Source: Nitratireductor luteus
Lineage (GTDB): Bacteria > Pseudomonadota > Alphaproteobacteria > Rhizobiales > Rhizobiaceae
Assembly (NCBI RefSeq): GCF_026162365.1
Contig: NZ_JAOANW010000013.1
Location: 62,001-126,000, forward strand
Direction: 5' to 3'
Length of the DNA stretch: 64,000 nt
Shown one piece after another: positions 24,653 to 31,163 of the stretch (positions within the stretch are counted from its first letter, which is position 1; each line of letters begins with the position of its first letter). Below the pieces are notes generated by a model. The model searched no databases and was not told the origin of the DNA. It was given only the letters and a program-made list of their open reading frames with translations. A program made the translations under genes and the position numbers.

Positions 24653-25024
24653 ATGTCAGGCAGCACAGAAGCACAGGTCGCGCGGCTCGACGAGCGCTTT
24701 AACTCGCTGGAGAAGATGCTTTCGAGCTTCACCACCGAAATCCGGCTGGAGCTGAAATCGGCGCGGGACAGCCGCAAGGCTTTTCACGAATCTCACGAGG
24801 CAACAGCCAAGGACATTCTGCTGATCAGCCATCGCCTCGAGACGCTGGAAAAGGAAGTGACGGCCATCCGGCCGACCAGCGACGAATATCTCAAGATGCG
24901 CGAGCAGGTGCGCGGCGCCGGCACGCTGGGCCGGTGGGTGTGGAGGATCGGCATCGGCGTGATCACGGTCGCCGGCTGGATCGTCGGCGCCTACACCTAT
25001 CTGACCGGCCGGCCGCCGCCTTGA
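24653..25024 (+). CDS. DUF1515-like phage membrane protein
   Basis: A 123-aa protein. Residues 5-80 form a coiled coil (AQVARLDERFNSLEKMLSSF, SHRLETLEKEVTAIRP). Residues about 93-112 form one membrane segment (VWRIGIGVITVAGWIVGAYT), then a Pro-rich end. This layout and wording match the rhizobial DUF1515 group found in phage lysis regions. A holin or lysis-accessory role is possible. It is the last gene of the rightward lysis cassette. Confidence 0.65.
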   Translation: MSGSTEAQVARLDERFNSLEKMLSSFTTEIRLELKSARDSRKAFHESHEATAKDILLISHRLETLEKEVTAIRPTSDEYLKMREQVRGAGTLGRWVWRIGIGVITVAGWIVGAYTYLTGRPPP

Positions 25025-25048
25025 ATGCGATGGTGTGACCCACGGGAG

Positions 25049-25072
25049 GATCTGGAGCGGCCACTCCAGATC
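25049..25072 (+). promoter_or_regulatory. Inverted repeat with GATC at both ends, upstream of the methylase
   Basis: GATCTGGAG (25049-25057) and CTCCAGATC (25064-25072) are exact complements around a 6-base spacer. Each arm begins or ends with GATC, the site commonly modified by Dam-type enzymes. No T-run follows, so it is not a simple terminator. It could be an operator by which the downstream methylase gene is autoregulated, or just an RNA hairpin in its leader. Confidence 0.3.
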
Positions 25073-25183
25073 GGCGGGAATAGCTGTACACCAAACCCGC
25101 CCAGCATGCCGACAGAACAGATGCCGCACCCGTGGCCCTCGCGGGCCGGGTGAAGATGCGGCGATGATTCTGAAGGAATCCTT

Positions 25184-26020
25184 ATGCAGGAGAATTTTTG
25201 CTTTCAGTCGGTGGAGCCGGTGTCGCCACCGGCCAGTTACCTTGGAGGAAAGAAACAACTTGCCGGCCGTATTTCATCGTTGTTGGAACAAATTCCGCAT
25301 TCGGTCTATGCCGAACCATTCGTTGGCATGGGCGGTGTCTTTTTCCGCCGGCGTTTGGCGCCACGATCAGAAGTCGTCAATGACCGATCAGGGGATGTGG
25401 CGACGCTGTTTCGCATCCTTCAACGCCACTATCCGCAGTTTATGGAGACACTAAAGTTTCAGATTACGTCTCGCCGGGAATTCGAACGGCTCGCTGCCTG
25501 CGATCCGACGACGCTCACGGATCTGGAGCGTGCGGCGAGATTTCTCTATCTCCAGCGACTGGCATTCGGGGGGAAGGTGAGGGGGCGGTCGTTCGGCGTC
25601 GACGTAACAGGCGGCGGAAGGTTCAACCTGACACGTCTGAGTTCCATCCTCGATGCGGTGCATGAACGGTTGGCCGGCGTAGTGATCGAGAATCTCGACT
25701 GGCTGGACTTCATTGTTCGATACGACCGCCCGGAGACGTTGTTCTACCTCGACCCACCATATTTCGGGAATGAGTGCGACTACGGAAAGGACGCGTTCAA
25801 ACGTGAAGACTTCTTGTCGATTGCGGCGCACCTCGCCTCCATATCGGGCCGATTTGTTTTGTCGCTTAACGATCGACCAGAGGTGAGGGAAATATTTGGC
25901 GCATTCAAAATTGTCTCGGTTCCGGTCACCTATACGGTGTCCGGCGGCAAAGGCAGCGACGTAAGGGAGGTAATCGTCATGGACAGGAAAGAGCCAGTGG
26001 TTGCAAACATGCCTGATTGA
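25184..26020 (+). CDS. D12-class N6-adenine DNA methyltransferase (Dam-like)
   Basis: A 278-aa enzyme. An AdoMet-binding segment of the Dam type lies at 19-28 (YLGGKKQLAG). AEPFVGMGGVFF (43-54) is a variant of the family's FxGxG motif. The catalytic motif DPPY is at 190-193. The length fits Dam (about 270-280 aa). Family knowledge: it transfers a methyl group to adenine N6, often in GATC, though specificity is not proven here. Phages use such enzymes against host restriction. An AAGGAA ribosome site precedes ATG 25184 and a strong terminator follows at 26056. Confidence 0.9.
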   Translation: MQENFCFQSVEPVSPPASYLGGKKQLAGRISSLLEQIPHSVYAEPFVGMGGVFFRRRLAPRSEVVNDRSGDVATLFRILQRHYPQFMETLKFQITSRREFERLAACDPTTLTDLERAARFLYLQRLAFGGKVRGRSFGVDVTGGGRFNLTRLSSILDAVHERLAGVVIENLDWLDFIVRYDRPETLFYLDPPYFGNECDYGKDAFKREDFLSIAAHLASISGRFVLSLNDRPEVREIFGAFKIVSVPVTYTVSGGKGSDVREVIVMDRKEPVVANMPD

Positions 26021-26055
26021 ATCGAGCCGATTCCACATTGAACATTGGATAGCTG

Positions 26056-26089
26056 CCCCGCTGGCCCTTCATGGCTGGCGGGGTTTTTT
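26056..26089 (+). terminator. Intrinsic terminator after the methylase gene
   Basis: CCCCGCTGGCC pairs with GGCTGGCGGGG (two G-U pairs) around CTTCAT, followed by six T. Nearly the same hairpin recurs at 26423-26456. Confidence 0.85.
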
Positions 26090-26095
26090 GTCGTT

Positions 26096-26332
26096 CTAGT
26101 TTTCTTCGCCGATCCCGTTGCTCAACAGCTGCAGAAAGGCACCGTGTGCGGACTGTTGCAGTGCATTGGTTGGGATCGTGATGAGGAAATCCTCAATGGT
26201 CATGCCATCAACAGGATCGGGCACGCAGCCTGGCGGCGCGAAGGCGATGTAGAGATGCAGCTCGTCGAGGTCGAATGCGACCTTCCACGCGCCGGTAGCG
26301 TCTTCCGCAAGAGTTCTCATCTTGATTGGCAT
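26096..26332 (-). CDS. Small conserved-type protein, paralogue of 30659-30901
   Basis: About 78 aa. A perfect AAGGAGG lies 8 bases before the ATG at 26332, and this site decides the start against the upstream ATG at 26341, which it overlaps. The N-terminal half (MRTLAEDATGAWKVAF then LHLYIAFAP) closely resembles a second protein encoded at 30659-30901 (IRKLAEDETGAWVVV, IYLGFAP), and both end in a Gln-rich amphipathic helix. Function unknown. It is the last gene of a leftward series that begins at 28287. Confidence 0.6.
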   Translation of the reverse strand: MPIKMRTLAEDATGAWKVAFDLDELHLYIAFAPPGCVPDPVDGMTIEDFLITIPTNALQQSAHGAFLQLLSNGIGEEN

Positions 26333-26422
26333 CGGCAACATCCTCCTTTTTCATGGACGATGTTGGCGCGAGGTTTCAATGAGTGCCATCACCAGATTCC
26401 GGTATTGACGACACAATGCTCT

Positions 26423-26456
26423 GCCCCGCTGGCCTTTACGGCTGGCGGGGCTTTTT
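26423..26456 (+). terminator. Second copy of the GC-rich terminator hairpin
   Basis: GCCCCGCTGGCC pairs with GGCTGGCGGGGC (two G-U pairs) with loop TTTAC, then five T on the + strand. No rightward gene lies immediately before it, so it looks like a duplicate of the terminator at 26056 or a guard against readthrough. Confidence 0.7.
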
Positions 26457-26467
26457 ACGTTTTGGGC

Positions 26468-26758
26468 CTACTGCTGATGCGGTGGGGCTTCGTGGTGGGT
26501 GAACACCATCTTGATGCCAACATCCACCTGCGACCGCAAGTGATCGGACAGTGCAAGCGCCGCGTCCTCATCGGGCACGTGCCGCAGGATGACTTCCATA
26601 GTGAGTTCCACAATGGCCGCTACCTGGCCGATATCGGATAGCATCTCGATCTGGCGGCCGGCCTTGTCCACTACCTTCCTGATCTTCGGTAGCTCTGGCC
26701 GTAGCTCTTCGTAGATCGCTGCGTCCTGTTCGGGCGTTAGTCGCGGTTTATGGCTCAT
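26468..26758 (-). CDS. Hypothetical helical protein downstream of the SRAP gene
   Basis: A 96-aa, mostly helical, acidic protein (LTPEQDAAIYEELRPELPKI, IVELTMEVILRHVPDED) with a His-rich end. Its start overlaps the stop of the SRAP gene by 4 bases (ATGA), so the two are translationally coupled. No family recognised. Co-expression with an abasic-site sensor suggests a DNA-metabolism context, but nothing in the sequence proves it. Confidence 0.6.
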   Translation of the reverse strand: MSHKPRLTPEQDAAIYEELRPELPKIRKVVDKAGRQIEMLSDIGQVAAIVELTMEVILRHVPDEDAALALSDHLRSQVDVGIKMVFTHHEAPPHQQ

Positions 26759-27501
26759 AGCAAGCTCCCCTGAGCCTCTTCCGGCATCTCCGGCTTGTCG
26801 ACGATGACGAGCTGATCGTCGGGGATGGGGCGTTGCAGCTCCTTTGCCTCATCCCATGGTGCGGTTAGCCATGTTTCCACTTCCTCCTGGGTGGCCAGGA
26901 TCACCGGCATCGCCCCGTGGATCGGCGCGACGATGCCGTTAGGCTCACAGGTGAGGAAGGCATACAGGTCCGCCGTGATCCACCCTTCTTTGATCTTGCG
27001 CACGCCCGACCATTCCGGCAGCCACAGACCGGCGAAGAAGGCGAGCGGCCGATCCTCGCCCAGGGCGAACCAGGCATTGGGAACCGGGCCGCCATTCGCG
27101 CTTGCATGATCGGGCTCGGCGAAGCTGGTGAACGGGACGACGCAACGGTTTTCCACGCCCAACCATCGCTTCCAATGCCTGCTGTCCGTCTTGCGGACAT
27201 TGGTCGTGCCGCGATCTGGCTCCATCTTGAGCAGGTCGTCGAAATCGACTTCCTTGCCCTTCGCCCGGAGCTTGTCGGCCCGCTTCTTCGCTGCGTTGAA
27301 TATGGCCTGCTTGGAAGATGGCAGGCCCCAACGGGCGCGGACAAGCTCGCGCTCGCCGTCCAACGCATTTCGGAGGATTGGCGCCGGCTGATCGGGATAG
27401 ACCTGTATCGACGGCTCCAGATTGCCCGCCAGGTCGCGCAGGGCGCGCGTGAAAGCAATGATCTCTCTCTGGGCCGAGGTGAGGTTATAGAGATTGCACA
27501 T
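26755..27501 (-). CDS. SRAP family protein (YedK/HMCES-like abasic-site protein)
   Basis: A 248-aa SOS response-associated peptidase-fold protein. The catalytic Cys2 follows the initiator Met (MCNLYNLT). Asn101 lies in GTTNVRKTDSRHW, Glu129 in FTSFAEP, and His195 in PIHGAMPVIL, where most relatives have HxRMPVIL. Family knowledge: Cys2 forms a thiazolidine crosslink with abasic sites in single-stranded DNA, protecting them, and the protein then releases itself. It lies in a leftward operon of small unknown genes next to the prophage; phages often carry SRAP genes. All catalytic residues are present, so it should be active. Confidence 0.92.
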   Translation of the reverse strand: MCNLYNLTSAQREIIAFTRALRDLAGNLEPSIQVYPDQPAPILRNALDGERELVRARWGLPSSKQAIFNAAKKRADKLRAKGKEVDFDDLLKMEPDRGTTNVRKTDSRHWKRWLGVENRCVVPFTSFAEPDHASANGGPVPNAWFALGEDRPLAFFAGLWLPEWSGVRKIKEGWITADLYAFLTCEPNGIVAPIHGAMPVILATQEEVETWLTAPWDEAKELQRPIPDDQLVIVDKPEMPEEAQGSLL

Positions 27502-27533
27502 GGCGGCAGATTAACGCGGAGCCGGCATCTCGG

Positions 27534-27794
27534 CTAGTAGATGCCGCGCTGGCGATTCTCCAGAAACTGCGGATTGACCTTGATGCTGACCTGCCGGCCG
27601 CCGCATTTCGTACACCGCAGTTTCGGCTCGAGACCATCAGCCCCGCAGCTGTGATAGGGGCCGAGCTTCCAGGCAAGATCCATCAGATCCAGGTCGTTCG
27701 AATGCTGGCACTTGGAATTGCAACAATGCGCGGTCAGCGAAAAGTGGCTGACTATCAGCTCGTCCAATGTGGTGTAGGAGACAGACCGGGCCAT
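27534..27794 (-). CDS. Small zinc-ribbon-type protein
   Basis: An 86-aa protein with Cys pairs suited to metal binding: CCNSKCQHS near residues 24-32 and LRCTKCGG near 59-66, separated by DLMDLAWKLGPYHSCG. The C-terminus is basic. The ATG directly follows the stop of the upstream leftward gene. It resembles small rhizobial prophage-associated proteins of unknown function. DNA or RNA binding is plausible from the zinc-ribbon look but unproven. Confidence 0.6.
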   Translation of the reverse strand: MARSVSYTTLDELIVSHFSLTAHCCNSKCQHSNDLDLMDLAWKLGPYHSCGADGLEPKLRCTKCGGRQVSIKVNPQFLENRQRGIY

Positions 27795-28022
27795 CTACTT
27801 CCTGCCGATCCCGGCCCGCACATAGCCGAAACTGACCGCGGCCTCCAGCGCCTGCACCCGTCCTTCCAGATATTCATTGGCGCCCAGCAGCGCCTTGACC
27901 GCCTCGCGCGCATCGCCGCCGCAGGCCTGGATGATCTCGTCGGCCGCCACCTGATTGGGATCGTCGGCGCACTGGCTCATGTCGTGGGCGGTGGCAAGGG
28001 GATGGTCAGCGCGGATCGTCAT
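27795..28022 (-). CDS. Small hypothetical protein
   Basis: 75 aa, with a clear GGAGG ribosome site upstream of its start at 28022. Predicted helical, with DEIIQACGGDAREAVKALLG and NEYLEGRVQALEAAVSF, the latter a short coiled coil. The stop abuts the ATG of the zinc-ribbon gene, so both are in one transcript. No function recognised. Confidence 0.6.
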   Translation of the reverse strand: MTIRADHPLATAHDMSQCADDPNQVAADEIIQACGGDAREAVKALLGANEYLEGRVQALEAAVSFGYVRAGIGRK

Positions 28023-28155
28023 TGGAAGCCTCCGTTAGGAAGCTTATCCTATGCAAAATCCGGCGAACGAGTCCAGCGTTTGTTCTATTTATGTTCTGGT
28101 TTCACAGACGGCGTTATTGAGGCGTGTGGGGCATAAGGTGCGTGGGCCACGGTCC

Positions 28156-28287
28156 CTAGATGCCGTCCTGAAGGTCGCGCGCTTTCGCCCGCCAGACGCG
28201 GCGCTCGTCCTCGTCGGCCGTGGACCAGTCCTTGCCGGTCTCGACTTCGAATATGAGTTGGGCGGATGCGTCTATACTGTCGGCCAT
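28156..28287 (-). CDS. Very small conserved-looking protein (43 aa)
   Basis: Forty-three codons from ATG at 28287 to TAG at 28156-28158, preceded by a strong GGGGGAAG ribosome site. The product is acidic with a pattern of small phage/rhizobial proteins: MADSIDASAQLIFEV, then KDWSTADEDERRVWRAKAR. Longer ORFs on either strand here have implausible composition and overlap this one. It is probably the first gene of the leftward operon running to 26096. Function unknown. Confidence 0.55.
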   Translation of the reverse strand: MADSIDASAQLIFEVETGKDWSTADEDERRVWRAKARDLQDGI

Positions 28288-28612
28288 TCGTCTTCCCCCG
28301 CAAAGTTGGCGACAATATCAGGGCGCGCAAAGATTGGTAGAGGCTGTAAAGTGACACGCTTTTTTGCCCTGGGCTCATCATAACGCATTGAAAATAAAGG
28401 GTCGGATGCTGGCGCTAGCAGTTATTTTACTCTTTTTGCCGTAGAGGCCTGCCAGATTGCGGTGACGTAGGTCGAGAAGCGGACACGAAAATGAGAAAGC
28501 TGACGTTCACGACCGGTCGATTGTCAGCAATAGACACACACTTTAGTGTTCATTTTACGTCCAATAAATCCGCCTGGAATCAACGAGCTTTCAAGATCGA
28601 TGGAGAAAATGT
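28288..28612. other. Non-coding interval upstream of the leftward operon and the DUF1508 gene
   Basis: 325 bases with no convincing gene. The two overlapping ORFs that reach into it from the left have arginine/serine-rich shadow composition. It looks A/T-richer than the prophage, especially 28381-28600, and should contain the divergent promoters for the operon at 28287 and the gene at 28613. It is also a candidate location for the right prophage end. No tRNA, repeat or terminator seen. Confidence 0.4.
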
Positions 28613-28784
28613 GTGGCTCACAGGTACGAAATATACAGAGATAAAGCAGGCGAATTCCGTGTGAGGTTCAAATACAATTCTGAGGTCATGTGGGCTTCTG
28701 AAGGATATTCAAGCAAGGTCTCAGCTCAAAATCTAATCGATAGTCTCAAGAGTAATGTTCCGAGCGCGCCTGTCGAGGATTTGA

Positions 28785-28788
28785 CTAG
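28785..28788. repeat. Left target-site duplication CTAG
   Basis: CTAG directly precedes the left inverted repeat and recurs at 30102-30105. CTAG/TA-type duplications are typical of the IS427 group of the IS5 family. Confidence 0.9.
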
Positions 28789-28823
28789 GCCCTGTTGACA
28801 AAAGTTGGCCCCAGCATACACGA

Positions 28824-29228
28824 CTATTCACCCCAGCCTGAGATTACGGCATCGGCCTCAAGCTCGACAAGCCATTCAGGGTTCACAAATCGATCTATGG
28901 CCATGATTGTATCCACCGGCCGAACATCCCTGAAGTATTCCCTCCGGACATCGATGGCGGCTTTCCAGTTGTCGATGTCCGTGAGTATCACTCGTGTTCG
29001 TACGACATCATGAAGGCCGGAGCCGGCTTGTTCGAGGGCGGCCTTGATAATCTCAATACATTGACGGGTTTGGGCCGCAACATCATCCACGCCTATGGTC
29101 TTGCCGTCTGGTCCGACTGGTGCGGTTCCGCCGATTGAGATGAACGGGCCAACCCTGACCGCACGGCTAAATCCGACAATCGCCTCCATTGGATTTCCAT
29201 TTGAAATCAGCTCTCTGTCAAACTTCAT
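28824..29228 (-). CDS. RidA/YjgF/UK114 family protein (IS passenger)
   Basis: A 134-aa protein of the Rid superfamily. It shows FSRAVRVGPFISIGGTAPVG near the N-terminus, then IIKAALEQAGSGLHDVVRTR, where the Arg of VVRTRVILTDIDNW aligns with the Arg that holds the imine substrate carboxylate in RidA. The C-terminal NPEWLVELEADAVI has the usual Glu. Family knowledge: RidA hydrolyses reactive enamine/imine intermediates; divergent members vary. The gene lies wholly inside the IS, about 20 bp from the left inverted repeat and divergent from the transposase. It looks intact, so the element may spread it. Confidence 0.88.
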   Translation of the reverse strand: MKFDRELISNGNPMEAIVGFSRAVRVGPFISIGGTAPVGPDGKTIGVDDVAAQTRQCIEIIKAALEQAGSGLHDVVRTRVILTDIDNWKAAIDVRREYFRDVRPVDTIMAIDRFVNPEWLVELEADAVISGWGE

Positions 29229-29268
29229 GACCTGCTCTCCCGACGAGTTCGGGGTCGATAGTAATTCA

Positions 29269-29290
29269 ACGATGACAAATCAGTCATCGT
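29269..29290. promoter_or_regulatory. Inverted repeat between RidA and transposase genes of the IS
   Basis: ACGATGAC (29269-29276) and GTCATCGT (29283-29290) are exact complements with a 6-base A/T-rich spacer. It lies in the 80-bp divergent promoter interval, so it may be an operator controlling the passenger, the transposase, or both. Confidence 0.4.
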
Positions 29291-29308
29291 CTGATTCAAG
29301 AATGCTTT

Positions 29309-30105
29309 TTGCGGGAGGCATTCTTGGCGCGTGGGGATCTGACAGACGAGGAATGGGCCATCATCGAACCGCTTCTACCGCCTGAACGGGGGCGTTGGGC
29401 GCGGCCAGCCCAGGACAACCGGCGTTATCTCAACGGTATGCTGCATGTGCTGCGGGTGGGCTGCCCATGGCGGGACATGCACGAGCGCTATGGCAGGTGG
29501 AACTCGGTCTATGTCCGATTCCGCAGATGGGCCGAGCAAGACGTTTGGGATGCGCTTCTGGAAACGCTTGTCGAACTGGGTTTGACCGACGATTGGCAAC
29601 ACATTGTCGACAGCACATCCGTCCGGGGCCATAGCCAGGCAGCCGGCGCAAAAGGGGGACTCATAAGGAGGGTTTTGGTCGAAGCCGCGGCGGCTTCACG
29701 AGCAAAATCCACGCGCGCGCAGACGGCCAGGGACGCCCTCTCGGCTTTGTCGTGACCGGCGGCGAAGCCTCCGACTACAACGCCTTCGAGCCCTTGCTAA
29801 ATATGCCAGTTGGCCGACCGCGCCTGATGCTCGCCGACAGGGGCTATGACGGCGACGCCATCCGCGAAGCGTTGCTTCTTCAGGGTATCCTGCCGGTCAT
29901 TCCGCCCAGGTCCAATCGGAGGGCTCCCACCAACTGCGATTATCGCGCCTACAAGGACAGAAACCGGATCGAGCGCATGTTCAACCGCATCAAGCAGTTC
30001 CGGCGCATCGCAACCCGTTACGACAAGACCGCTAAATCTTTCCTCGGCTTCCTATGCCTAGCCGCCGTGAGGATCTGGCTCCCGTCTTTTGTCAACAGGG
30101 CCTAG
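29309..30105 (+). CDS. IS5-family transposase, two overlapping frames (29309-29755 and 29752-30105)
   Basis: The first frame (148 aa) holds LTDEEWAIIEPLLPPERGR and VRVGCPWRDMHERYG-like segments and the first catalytic Asp (HIVDSTSVRGH). The second continues with FGRSRGGFTSKIHARADGQG, the second Asp (MLADRGYDGD) and the Glu (RNRIERMFNRIKQFRR). The switch is -1 and probably occurs at the A4G5 run 29650-29658, where the -1 reading gives AGAKRGTHKEGFGRS, as in related intact transposases. A programmed shift is usual in the family, but a mutation is possible. The start is uncertain (TTG 29309). The stop TAG lies in the right CTAG target duplication, outside the element. Confidence 0.88.
30102..30105. 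repeat. Right target-site duplication CTAG
   Basis: Second copy of the CTAG found at 28785-28788. Its TAG also serves as stop codon of the transposase second frame. Confidence 0.9.
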
Positions 30106-30658
30106 CGAGATAGAAGATCTCAAGCGCAGGCTTGAAAATGCTCCTGTTCCGGCGGCTGATCGTATCGTCAGTCTGGACCACAATTCCGCAGCGTTCAAAG
30201 AATTTAAAGCCGCCCTCCAAGAACTGGAAGAAAGCGTTCGAACTTCCAACGATTTGGGTGACATGTCTTCCGAAGAGGTGGAGATTGCCAGGTCTGAAAT
30301 TTTGCAGATCGCCTCAGAAAAAGAGCTACAATGGATGCGGCCTGCTCATATTTGGCAAGTTGCCAAAAGCACGCTCCTATGGATTTCCGAACAAGCAGCA
30401 GGTGCAGTCATCGGAGCACTCGCTCTTGCTGCCCTGGCAGCACTGGCGGGCCTACTTGGTATAGTTATTTAATGCACGTTGAACGGCGAACTCGGGGTCG
30501 AACTTTGCCGCTCCTGAAAGACGCAATAGCGCTCGCCCGCTCGCCCTGCGCATGAATGATTGGTCACCGGCTATATAGGTCGACAAGGCTGCCTTAAGGG
30601 CAACGCTATGCCCAAAAAGGCAAATTATCGTGGCATCCGACAGAGGCGACGGCGCTCA

Positions 30659-30901
30659 CTACGGTGCTTTCTGTCTTTCAATCAGGCCGGGCAACATTTC
30701 CAAGAAGTATTGCTGCGCCTGTCGCTGCAAATCATCTGCTGGCGGCCCAATGATCAAGCATTCGGGGCGCAGCAGCCACGCAGCTGCATGGGCTACCGAT
30801 GACGGTGCAAACCCAAGATAGATGCTGGGATCGTCGTCAGCGGAAACCACCACCCATGCGCCGGTTTCATCTTCAGCAAGTTTCCGAATCTCAACTACCA
30901 A
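30659..30901 (-). CDS. Small protein, paralogue of 26096-26332
   Basis: An 80-aa protein. IRKLAEDETGAWVVV then IYLGFAP near the N-terminus, and DLQRQAQQYFLEMLPGLI near the end, mirror the protein encoded at 26096-26332 on the same strand. No function recognised. Two divergent copies 4.5 kb apart on either side of the IS-hit gene suggest that the accessory region contains related cassettes. There is no evident terminator to its left. Confidence 0.55.
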   Translation of the reverse strand: MVVEIRKLAEDETGAWVVVSADDDPSIYLGFAPSSVAHAAAWLLRPECLIIGPPADDLQRQAQQYFLEMLPGLIERQKAP

Positions 30902-31163
30902 GGCCGCGTCTCCTTTGTGGTTCCAGAGGGAGAGTGGCTAGATCCGCGGTTGAGGCCCATGGGTAGATCTATCCATTGACAGCGGTCGCGCACGCAAGCG
31001 GCCATTTTCTCCTTTGATATCAATTGGTGCGGTCAGGAGCGGTTGCATCTCCACCGTACCTGGCTTCCACTACAACTCCCGGGAAACCGTCCAGCTTCGT
31101 TCTGCTTTCCAAACTGCGACTGTTCGTGCTTAACTGGTGCTCTCGCAACGAGAGGGGGAAACA

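Larger units (their letters stand above)
1..28381. mobile_element. Lambda-like prophage, late-gene half (boundaries uncertain)
   Basis: A continuous set of tailed-phage genes runs from the left edge: regulator, terminase, head, tail, fibre, lysis, methylase. The head and tail genes follow lambda order (Nu1-A-W-B-C-D-E-FI-FII-U-V-G/GT-H-tip-J), so the virion was probably a long-tailed siphovirus. Integrase, repressor and replication genes are absent and must lie left of the window. The right end is not resolved. The last confidently phage-type gene is the adenine methylase ending at 26020. The leftward small-gene operon up to 28287 may be prophage cargo or flanking island. I saw no att core repeat or tRNA target. 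No structural gene is visibly broken, so the morphogenetic part may be functional. Confidence 0.88.
28789..30101 (+). mobile_element. IS5-family (IS427-like) insertion sequence carrying a RidA-type passenger gene
   Basis: The element is 1313 bp. Its ends GCCCTGTTGACAAAAG (28789-28804) and CTTTTGTCAACAGGGC (30086-30101) are perfect 16-bp inverted repeats, flanked by CTAG duplications. Excision restores an open gene, which proves the borders. The right part encodes a two-frame DDE transposase. The left 500 bp holds a leftward RidA gene not needed for transposition, making the element longer than the usual 0.8-0.9 kb of this group. It is a candidate transporter IS. Confidence 0.92.
28613..30472 (+). 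pseudogene. DUF1508 (YegP-like) gene with C-terminal membrane tail, split by the IS element
   Basis: Removing the element plus one CTAG copy (28789-30105, 1317 bases, divisible by 3) joins 28613-28788 to 30106-30472 in one frame of 180 codons. The start is GTG 28613 with GGAG 7 bases upstream. Residues 1-50 are a DUF1508/YegP module (YEIYRDKAGEFRVRFKYNSE, SEGYSSKVSAQNLIDSLKSN). A charged helix follows, then SLDHNSAAFKEFKAALQELE, and a Gly/Ala-rich hydrophobic tail (GAVIGALALAALAALAGLLG). I recall this C-terminal module as common in alphaproteobacterial accessory proteins but cannot name it. The interrupted N-fragment ends in the element at a TGA (28796-28798). Confidence 0.85.

Noticed and set aside
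28051-28383. Overlapping ORFs of about 100 codons on both strands
   Set aside because: Unlikely composition and no ribosome site. The 43-codon leftward gene at 28156-28287, with a strong ribosome site, explains the region better.
29309-29755. Transposase frameshift as evidence of a dead element
   Set aside because: The -1 change at the A4G5 run joins two family-conserved parts and both ends are perfect, so a programmed shift is at least as likely as decay.
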